Part shown: positions 33,090-42,130 of the stretch, in pieces
Position numbering within the stretch: the stretch's first letter is position 1
How the letters are laid out: every line of letters begins with the position of its first letter
Assembly: GCA_027605045.1 (NCBI GenBank)
Contig: JAQFWX010000003.1
Coordinates: forward strand, 1,302,001-1,366,000
Direction: 5' to 3'
Length of the DNA stretch: 64,000 nt
Source: Phallus indusiatus
Lineage: Eukaryota; Basidiomycota; Agaricomycetes; Phallales; Phallaceae
Notes under the pieces: model-generated
Told to the model about the DNA's origin: nothing
What the model saw: the letters and a program-made list of their open reading frames with translations, nothing else
Database searches by the model: none
Position numbers and translations under genes: made by a program

Positions 33090-33471
33090 TCATTTAAGGG
33101 CGTGTTTCATCGCCTCGATAATCGTCTCCGCTGAATCCCATTTCTCCGACTCATAAGTCACATACGCCTCCGACTGCTTTTTCTTCGCTACGATTGTAAT
33201 ATACTTCGGCGGCTTTCCTGATGTCTCCTGGGATTTGGTCTGGAACGTGATGTTCGTCTGCGACTGTGATTTTCCGTCTCCGTGCCACGGCTTGTACTGC
33301 CCAATTCCGTACACTGCCTCAACTTTGGAGGTGTCGATGTTGTCAAGGTACTGTGCGACTTCCTTCAGATCTTTCTTGGAGGCATGAGACTAGGTTCAAG
33401 TAGAGTGAGTGAGTTACTACTGAGAATGATTAGTTTAACGTTAGTGGGCTCACATTTATAGTTACAGTCAT
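33090..33471 (-). CDS. Small uncharacterised protein (105 residues)
   Basis: Two exons: 33471-33454 (MTVTIN) and 33389-33090, joined through an intron with donor GTGAGC. The product is soluble, without signal peptide or membrane segment. Visible features are SKKDLKEVAQYLDNIDTSKV, EAVYGIGQYKPW, NITFQTKSQETSGK and YITIVAKKKQSEAYVTYESE. The alternating pattern suggests a small alpha/beta fold, and the composition is rich in Lys, Thr and Ser. A good TATA element lies about 60 bases upstream, which speaks for a real and perhaps highly expressed gene. I do not recognise the family. Confidence 0.62.
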
Positions 33472-33530
33472 GATGTTTGGGTAAGAGATTGTATGGGAGA
33501 AGAAGAAGCTAGGTGATAACAATGGCCTCA

Positions 33531-33538
33531 TATTTATA
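33531..33538 (-). promoter_or_regulatory. TATA box of the small orphan gene
   Basis: Reading the minus strand, CCTATAAATATG sits 60 bases upstream of the ATG at 33471, a near-consensus TATAAATA. Confidence 0.55.
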
Positions 33539-34769
33539 GGACAGACGGATGGGTTCATAGCCCGAGTATGAGATGCCTGACTCCGAAGTTAACAGCGCCG
33601 GCGTCGTGCGATAAAGAAGGCAGATTCCTTCCTAGTCCTTTTCCCAGTCTTGACTGGCTTCGAGGCTGCTTCTTTTATTTGGTTTTCAGAAACACATCTC
33701 GTCTCATCTTTATTAATTGTCTCGACATTTTCCCAAATCCGGAATGACACCAAACGCTCATTGGGCAAATCGTCGTGCATTCGCCACGTTCAAGCGATAG
33801 TAACTCAGATGGAACATAAAAGTAATGGGCATCAGTTCAAAGAGATTTACTATGCTTACTCCCGTTGTGTTGCCTGGTGTGGCGTGGTGTGGCGGACAGG
33901 CCAGCTAGTTCTGAGCGGGGTGACAGTTTGACTGATATGTAAGGTCGTTTAGGAGGTATTATTGATTAATTATTTCCTGAACAGTGCTCGAATCCCAGCC
34001 CTTAATGGAGAGAATCAAACCTTAGTCGAGTGGTTTTCGAGTGGATTTAGACGCATGGTATTCCAGTCCTGACGGCTGCTCGTACAGCCAACGAGAGCTG
34101 TGTGGTTGGGAGTGTGGCTGAGTGCGCAGATACCAATGCGAGCCAACCCGTTGTGGGATCGACGCTTCCCCCAACCCGAGACTCTCGTGGCCGCTATGTA
34201 TGTGCTTGACGCTTCTTGTTCAAATGCTCTTATGTTTCGTACGCCAGTGATCTCCACCTGCAATAAAAATTATTTCCGGGTCGACTTTCTGAGCCAGATA
34301 ATAAGATGCCTCGCCTATCCGGAAGGATTGACCAAATATTGTGCCCCCGGCGCCATGTCATGAAAGTCTGCTTGACTAGTGTCCGTGATCCGACGCTCCT
34401 GTCGGTGCCACCCTGTGCTACCGAAACTCATTCTACGATTTTGGCCATTGGCAGATCTAAACGAGTATATGGTCTTCAGTCCGTATCTGTGCCGAAGAAT
34501 GCATCGCTTCTCTTTACATGTCCGGTGCCGCGTTATACACACGATATCACGTCAAAGTCCTTCGAGGTACCAAGGAATCCCTACGTAAATGTTACTTATG
34601 AAAACCAATGCTAGGGTAGCGCGTACAGTTATTGCATTGCTCAAGCCAGAATGGCGCGGACTCAGAATTGATACTGGCTACTAGGTTCCAGTCGAGTATT
34701 CCAAGCGATTGGCATGTGAAATTGCACCGTAACTCAAATATCATATATGCTATATACTGTATCATACGC
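33539..34769. other. Gene-poor spacer
   Basis: About 1.2 kb with no supported gene. It includes a GTGTGGCGTGGTGTGGCGG run (33878-33896). From about 34660 it shows the first traces of the WW promoter block. Short open frames on both strands have no recognisable motifs. A B-box-like GCTCGAATCCC at 33985 has no matching tRNA stems. Confidence 0.45.
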
Positions 34770-34937
34770 ACTCATCCTACCTAAGCCCAAATACTATGTA
34801 GGCTCAGAAAACGAATCTCAGAAATATGTAATAATAATGAACCCTCAGCCAACTCACTCTCCGAACGACGAAACATATAGAGCACTCCCAGAGGGTGAGC
34901 TGTCGATACGGAGCCTATTATACCCATTAATCAGATA
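34770..34937 (+). pseudogene. First-exon relic of a WW-gene copy
   Basis: The shared upstream elements (ATCATACGCACTCATCC, CTACCTAAGCCC) lead to an ATG at 34837 and the exon MNPQPTHSPNDETYRALPEG. This clearly matches exon 1 of copy 1 (NNETERALPDG). The donor GGTGAG follows, but no second exon with GW, no third exon and no DTKATP exon are found downstream. A truncated duplicate. Confidence 0.6.
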
Positions 34938-35218
34938 GTGTTTGATGATGATTATCTTTTGATGTTGTAAATGCGCAGTTTTTTCGAGTTCTCCTGACAA
35001 CTTGGACAGGTGTCGCCGGCTCACTATTCTGGAATTTATGAATTTATATGGTCTGCGAATATATTAAATAATTCGGCCAAATCGGGGATTTGCACAGTAA
35101 CAGCGATGATGTCGGAAATGCTGTGCCACACCACAGTCATGGTCCACAGCCTGAGCTTGGATTAGCACGTATATTATGTCAGATTTCCGCGTCTCTCTGA
35201 TACTCTCCACTCCCTATC

Positions 35219-36256
35219 ATGTCAGAGAAAGCAGCAACACAGTTTCAACCTCCCAAATCTCCTCCTCCTCACGATGGCGAAACGAGGCCATTACCAGATG
35301 GTGGGTTGTCAATTTGTCTCACATTCACCTGTCTCTGATGTCTCAGTGTAGGATGGATCAAACAATTCGATACAAAGTGAGTTACATTCACCCATTTCTA
35401 CTCACTGTTATCTCTAATTATATTTTTTTTCGTTGTTCTAGTTCTGGTACCTGGTTTTATGCAAGTGTTCACTCCGTTTAATGTACAAATTTATGGATCT
35501 AAGACGGTATGATATCATTAGGTCGACACAAAGGCCACCCCTCACGTTCCATCTGGACGCATCCATTCGACGACTCGACGTTTTTGGCCAAACACCCCCA
35601 ATATAAAGATTATGATCATCATGACCATGACCATGATGACCACTATGATGATGCACCTCCGGAATATATGCGCAGGCCTCCTTCAGCACCCCCTTCAGTA
35701 CCTGCTCGAGCACCTCCTGTCCCTTCTTCCTCACGACCATCTGCAGCTGACACGGGAAAGATGCCGGAGAAACGTAGTTTCTTTGGGAAATTGAAGGACA
35801 AGGCTATTGGTACTAAAGAAGAGCGAGAGGCTGCCAGGGCAGAGGCCAGGCGCATTCGCGACGCCGAGGCAAGTGTTGATGGAAATTAAAAACAAATTAC
35901 TTCCGTCGCAACAGTACTGACTTGTTGATTATCAAAAACAGCGTAAGCAACGTCTTGAGTACCAGCGGGCGATAGCTGCACAGTACGGCGCACCTCCACA
36001 GATGGTTTATACTACGCGTCCTGGATATGGCTATGATCAGGGATATGGCGCCGGTCCCTCTTACGGAAACCAGACTCGTTATGTATATTCTCAGCAGCCC
36101 CGTCGTCAGGGTGGTTTCGGTGGAGGTGGTTTCGGTGGAGGTGGCGCAGCCCTACCTCTTCTTGGCGGTCTTGCAGGAGGTCTTCTGCTGGGCGAACTTA
36201 TTGGAGGAGACGGATTTGGCGGCGACTTTGGTGGCGATGGTGGCGGATTCTTCTAA
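35219..36256 (+). CDS. Full-length WW-domain protein (one base missing at 35538)
   Basis: The likely parent of the four partial copies. Exons: 35219-35300, 35352-35376, 35442-35460 (19 nt), 35522-35868 and 35942-36256. The WW domain is PLPDGWIKQFDTN, SGTWFYV, DTKATP, then RSIWTHPFDD. These last two pieces are in different frames unless the CCCC at 35538-35541 is read as five C, which also makes exon 4 a whole number of codons. The middle has a His/Asp-rich stretch (DYDHHDHDHDDHYDD), a Pro/Ser linker and a charged helix (KEEREAARAEARRIRDAE, RKQRLEYQRAIAAQYG). The end is Tyr/Gln/Gly-rich with a hydrophobic patch (LPLLGGLAGGLLLGELIGG). Introns 3 and 4 need GC donors (both GCAAGT). Probably an adaptor binding Pro-rich ligands; the partner is unknown. 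Confidence 0.75.
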
Positions 36257-36740
36257 AGACTTTTGACTTGAAAATCTCCTAGTGTTTCAGTACTGTAACA
36301 TTCAAGTGTATATTGTTTTTAATAGTAACGGTAACTTAATTTATGTACAAGCCCATAGTCAAGCAAAATCCGCAACGATAGCCCCATAAAATACGTGACA
36401 TCGTAAATACGTCGCTCCGGCTTAAAATAAGCTTGCGCAAGAAGATTTTTTTTGCCTCTTCAAGCATACCCACTCTCAATTCTGAGAACGAGTTACTTTT
36501 ACAAATGCAAAGGTAAAAGTCGTGGTCGAGGTCCAAGTTAAAGAAGGAAAAAGGGAGCTTTCCCACGAAACATTTTGCTTACGTGTACTTTTGGATGACC
36601 GCAACGATGACTTCACCAGTGGGTACCTCACCCGACCTGTCCGACCGGCCTTGAGTGTCCTCGACTGTCTTAAGGGAAGATGGTTCCACCGTGGAGGGGC
36701 AGAGATCTTTATCGATTTATCTGTTCACTGTATTTCTTCA

Positions 36741-37684
36741 ATGGCTTCAATCTCCTCCAACGCTGCGTGCTGCTCTATCCCCCCGTTCAGGCCTCCTATG
36801 AACCTCAAGGTACCAATAAGGAATACGGCGACTTCAAGAAGGTCTACATAGTCGGACCTGAGAACACCAAGAGGGCTCTCGTCTGTATCTTTGACATATT
36901 CGGATATTGGCCCCAAACTCAGCAAGGAGCTGATATCCTCGCAAAGACGTTGAACGCAAAAGTGTTCATGCCTGACTTTTTCGAGCCTCATCAGGCATTT
37001 TCTGTGGATGATTTCCCTCCAAACACGCCTGAGAAGAAGACGAAGCTGCAGGAATTTTTCAATGGCGCTGCTAAATTGGAAGTGGCTGTAACGAAGGCGA
37101 AAAAGCTGGGTCTTCTCCTGAAAGCAGAAGGATATGAGCAGATTGGTTTATATGCGTTCTGTTGGGGTACGTAAAGCGTTTGAACTGTCATTTCAAAGTG
37201 TGTTATGATACTGATTAGTATTTATATGCACATATATAAAGGAGGCAAAGTTGCTATTCTCAGTGGGAACGAAACGATATACGACGCCGTGGCATCGGTG
37301 CACCCAGCGTAAGTCGTACGTAACTGGAGGTGCAATATATCATGTTGATCGTCTCTTCAGCATGGTCGATCCTTCTGATGCAGACAGTCTTGTTGTTCCA
37401 TATGGTCTTTTCCCATCCAAAGATGAGCCGATCCCCGAAGTAAGTGAAATGATGCTCCTCTTTCAAAGGATCAGCTGACTGATCTCTTATGTATATAGTG
37501 CGAAAAGATAATTGACATTATCTCGGCGAAACCTATCGCGGCGAAGAGCGTCTACAAAGCTTATCCGACTGTCCATCATGGCTGGGCCGCTGCACGAGCT
37601 AATTTGGAAGATGCTGAAAACAAGAAACAGTACGAGAACCTCTACGGAACTCTGGCTGCTTTTTTCCAGGGGGTCTGGGAGTAA
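36741..37684 (+). CDS. Dienelactone hydrolase family protein (one base missing near 36780)
   Basis: A cytosolic alpha/beta-hydrolase of the DLH family. Members hydrolyse dienelactone-type and other carboxylic esters; the true substrate here is unknown. The family opening ACCSIPP continues as VQASYEPQG only if one base is added to the C6 run at 36779-36784. Then come DFKKVYIVGPENTKRALV, CIFDIFGYWPQTQQGADI, MPDFFEPHQAFSVDDFPP, the nucleophile region YAFCWGGK (Cys nucleophile in GxCxG) across an intron, HPAMVDPSDADSLVVPYGL and the catalytic His region YPTVHHGWAAARAN. The length of about 250 residues is normal. Three introns, each about 50 to 60 nt. Confidence 0.86.
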
Positions 37685-38000
37685 ACTGTACATAAACATC
37701 AATTCTTCTGAACACGCGTAGATATGTAAACGTATATAAGCGTATATATTCATTTCCGTTTTTGTTCAAGTTCTATGAATTCGAACGTGCGGCTACGAAT
37801 GCGGTAAAATGATTGAACTGTGACATTTATGTCAGTAACACGTGACAGCGCAGAATTTGGGAGGGTCAATATGATGCTGGAAACCGGTCCCTGTACGCAT
37901 ATAAGTGTTTTAGCTCCCGGGTGAGGGATACTTCCCCCATCCTCCTCCCCTTCTTCCTTGTCCCTCCAACCCACTTGCTCGCATTTTGTTCTGGTCAACA

Positions 38001-41000
38001 ATGAGTTTGAGTTCCCTTAGGACCAGATCTTACGGCAATGAAGGCGAGAGAACGCAGGTGTACACGAACAGTTTTGTCGTAACTGGATTGCCAAGTAATG
38101 ATTTCTATCATTACGACGGTACGTGATCAGTACAATCAGAGACACTAAACCTTCTAATACCCTTTCTATGCTTATATACAGTTGGTGCGTATATATCGCT
38201 CTACCAGATCTCGCTTTTTCACTGAGAACTACCTAAGCATTCGATGTAAAACTCGATAGGAGACGAAAGCTTGAAATGGTGGATAAGATGCAAATTCAGT
38301 ATCCGCAGTTATTCAATCCAAGAGCTGCATATGACGGCGAGAGCAACATGTTTCGCTCACAACCCTTGAATCTGCCCAACAACGGTGCAACGGTACCTCT
38401 TCTCAGATTTCCTGGTTTGAATGTTAACTTCTAAAGCCAACTACAGCTCACCGTCTATCGTGGAAATGTTGAGCAAGCAAAAGCTCGGCGCGCTAAAGGT
38501 ATCAATGTGACTATCAAACAAGTCGCGAGGATCAATCCTAGGTAAGATATCATTTCCACAGTAAAAACACCCGACTCATATGCTCTCTCAAGTTGTCTGC
38601 GAGCTGTCATTGAAGGACGCAGCAGAATGCAATCCGACGAGCAAACTTCCATGACGCTGCTGAACGTCCTCATCAGAATGGGACCCGTTCTGTACACTAT
38701 CTTATCTATTCTATAGACTCCACTTAGCGCTAAATACGCACACAGGACCTATCCATCCAATGCCCGTTCCTTCTTTACCAATGCCAGCTCGGTAAGTTTT
38801 CCCGCCAATGTTTCAGTATATGTTTTCACACTCTCTGTAGAACATTGGTCAAGGTCTGGAAGTATGGCGTGGATACTTTCAGTTAGCATACACTTTCTTC
38901 CTCGCTGCTTCTGTCTAATAGATTGTTCCAGAGCGGTCAAACTCTCCGTGGATCATCTCCTTATCAATGTTGATATTTCTACCACTGTCATGTTAGTCAT
39001 TAGTTTTGCTTTATATGCGCCTAACAAGGACCTAACCATTTGAGCTAGGTATCAAGGAGGCCAACTCCTCGATGTTGTCAAGCTACATTTAAATATTAGG
39101 AACAACAACGATCTATTCGCTACTCGGATTACGCAGTCCGCTGTCCGCTCCTTGACGAAGTTCCTTAAAGGACTTCTGGTTTACTCGACTGTTCCAAGAT
39201 TGGCTCCGGGGGCGAGCCCGAAAACAAGACCGATTAAAGAAATTGTTGTGAAGGGCGCCGATGACTATCAATTTGATAAAGATGATGAAACCATGACGAT
39301 CACAGTATGCACACACTTGGTTTGAACTACATGTCATAACTAACATCCTCTAGGAATATTTTAGGCGTACCTACAATTATAATCTTGGTTTTGGGAAAGC
39401 TATCTGCATCGGATTTGGCAGAGGCATCGTCTATCCTATTGAGGTTTTGAAAATAAAGGAGGGTCAATTTTACAAGAAACGACTTTCACCGGCTTTGACT
39501 TCGTCTGTGTTGACCTCTTCCGTCTTGAAAGCTGTAGGTGTCTCCCCCGTGGACTGTTATTCGTCGCGTATTTTAACGTCATCATCACCAGCATAGAAGA
39601 TTGGAGGAAATACAAAAGGCTCCCTTGGTCAGTTCGTATGCATTGATACTGAGTGGACTTTCCTCATTCCTAATCCAATAGGTGTTGAAATATCACCAAT
39701 CGGACTTTTTATCTCACGCCGGTTTCAGAGTTGACACCACGCAGCCTTTGCTGGTGCAAGCAAGAGTGCTCCCAACTCCATCGCTGCAGTACAGGTCGTC
39801 TAGAACGGTAAATACTCCTAGTAAACCACCGCCGACGTACATACTCTTATGATGTTTTAGAGTCCGAGAAGTGGCGGTTGGAATGTACTGGACCAGAAAT
39901 TATACGAGGCCAAAACAATTAGATCCTGGGGCTTCGTTCTCTTTACCAGAATCCATACAGACGTCGTTGAACGTTTCGCCTTCACTTTCAGAGAGGCATG
40001 TCAGAAATTAGGTGAAGGCACTTTATTTCATTTTTGATAACGCTTCTGACCCGTGTTACAGGAATGAGTAAGTTTCACCCTGTTATACCAGATAACCTCC
40101 TTTTGAAAGAAATCCAGAATTTCCCGACGAAAGACCTTCCATTATTGATGGTAACCCTCAAGGAGATATTGAAGGGGTAAATACTTCATCCCATTGTCGT
40201 TCAACCTTTTCCTAAGAAAATTGAATAGCAATTGAGTAATGCCGGAAAAAGTATAACTGACCAGTTTAGGGGATTCAAACCCATACTGTTCATCATTGTG
40301 CCCGATTCCGCTGCAGACATTATCGCCCGCACAAAGAGCTGGGGGGATTGTACCGTTGGATGTGCGACTCAATGCATTGTAAGTCGCCTAACACCCAAGA
40401 TCGATAAACCCGATTCATGATGTTTCTCGCATTGCAGAAAGGCAGCAAGCTTCTCAAAGCCAATAATCAATATCACAATAATGTAGCCCTCAAGTATGTC
40501 TACAAACTACTGTCTTGTACTTGTGCTAACTGAGGGATTTAAGGGTCAATATTCGTATGGGAGGTGTAAATTGGATTCCGTTTGAGCAACTCAGAGCTGC
40601 GCAGTGGTTTAATGAAGAACCAACTATGATCGTAGGTAATGTAAAACCCCTTCATGTTTATTTCTTTTTTTCTGATTGTGAATCACAGGTGCCGATGTCG
40701 GACACGCGGGAGCCGGTTCGAACAAGCCGTCGGTATCCGGCCTAGTATCCTCTGTGGATGGACATGTGTCTCGTTATGTCGCATCCACAGCTATACAAGA
40801 ATGCAGACAGGAGTTTATTGAGGACCTGCAATCGATGATGGAGGTAAATGAAATTGAAGCTATCTAATCGTCGTAGTTGACATTCATGCAGCACGCTCTC
40901 AATACTTTCAACGAATATCGAAAGCACGCCGAGAAGCAAAATGTATTCCCCACGAGAATTTTATTTTATCGGTACGTTATATGATGCTTCATTATGAATC

Positions 41001-41902
41001 GATCTTGAACGTGAATGATCTTTATAGAGATGGATTGTCCGATGGTCAGTTCGAAGTAATTGCTAGGGAAGAAGTCAAGATTTTGCGTAGTAAGTCAGGT
41101 TTAATTCTTGTGTCATGTCATGATGAACTTGTTGTGTGCGTAGATGTCATCAAGAGCAGAAACTTGCAAACACGATTGGTTTATATCGTCGTTGGAAAAC
41201 GGCATCATGTCAGGTTTTTCCCTCGTGACAATCAACAAGCCGATCGTAGTGGAAATTGTCCTGCTGGGCTCGTCGTTGACAGAGGAATTGTCCATCCCAT
41301 TGACAATGACTTTTATTTACAGTCTCACGGTGGGCTTTTGGGCAGTATGTGTTTAATCCTCTATTATGCATGAGACTTTTCTTATGGTTTATGTTAGCGA
41401 GCCGATCCGCTCATTATACGGTAATTTACGACGAGCTGAACATGCATCCCGACGCTATCCAAAACATTTCTTATGCGCTTTGCCATGTAAGCGTTTTTGT
41501 GCTACTTCTCTGAGACCAAGATGTAATTCTGTGTCAGGTATATGGTCGTGCGACACGTTCTGTTTCTATTCCCGCTCCAGTCTATTGTGCGTACCGTACT
41601 ATCTCAGAAGGCTTCGTTATACTAATTCATATTCGTAGATGCCGATGTAAGACTTACCTTGATATACACCCAACTTTGTCGTTTAACGATTTATTTAGTT
41701 GGTCTGCCGGAGAGGAAAGTTCCATTCAAGCCTCCTCCGTGAAGGCGATGACGGATCCAGTGTTTCCACGGGCGATGAATCTCTTGCAAGTTACAAGAGA
41801 GTAAGTTTTATGAAACTAACACGGTATATATATGGTTTAAACAATCCACAGAGCTTCGCGCCCATACATTCAACCATGAGTCGAACCATGTACTGGATCT
41901 AA
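38001..41902 (+). CDS. Argonaute protein (PAZ and PIWI domains)
   Basis: The small-RNA-guided effector of RNA silencing (quelling/transposon control type), in cytoplasm or nucleus. It starts MSLSSLRTRSYGNEGERTQV. The N and linker domains follow (QIQYPQLFNPRAAYDG, VLIRMGPVL), then PAZ-region blocks (VMYQGGQLLDVVKLHLN, YNYNLGFGKAICIGFGRG). MID is seen in GGWNVLDQKLYEAKTIRSWG. PIWI reads MIVGADVGHAGAGSNKPSVS (first catalytic Asp), RQEFIEDLQ (candidate Glu finger), RILFYRDGLSDGQFEVI (second Asp), QTRLVYIVVGKRHHVRFFP and YADIVCRRGKFHSS (candidate His). The end MSRTMYWI matches the usual C-terminal hydrophobic anchor. About 20 very short introns. The catalytic set appears complete, so slicing is plausible. 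No frame break was noticed. Confidence 0.93.
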
Positions 41903-41933
41903 TTTGGCTAATTCATAAAGATTGAAATATTAA

Positions 41934-41979
41934 CTTTTTTTCTTTCTCCCTCTTTCTCTCATTCTTCTCTCTCTTTTTT
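41934..41979 (+). repeat. Polypyrimidine tract between convergent genes
   Basis: Forty-six bases of almost pure C/T (one A) just after the Argonaute stop, 150 bases before the convergent PsuG-PsuK gene ends. It may mark 3' ends; otherwise simple sequence. Confidence 0.7.
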
Positions 41980-42130
41980 GAAATGTTTACATCTGTTGGC
42001 GCAAAGCGTTCATGGATTGGATACAGTGATACCTCGGGCATGAAATTTTGAAACCCAACTTTTCATGGTCTAGGTGCACTGTAAATGGTCCTCAGATGAA
42101 ATCGTGTATATTATATGACGTAGTTTCTTG

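Noticed and set aside
33960..34020. Possible tRNA (B-box-like GCTCGAATCCC)
   Set aside because: No matching T-arm, acceptor or D-arm stems could be drawn around it.
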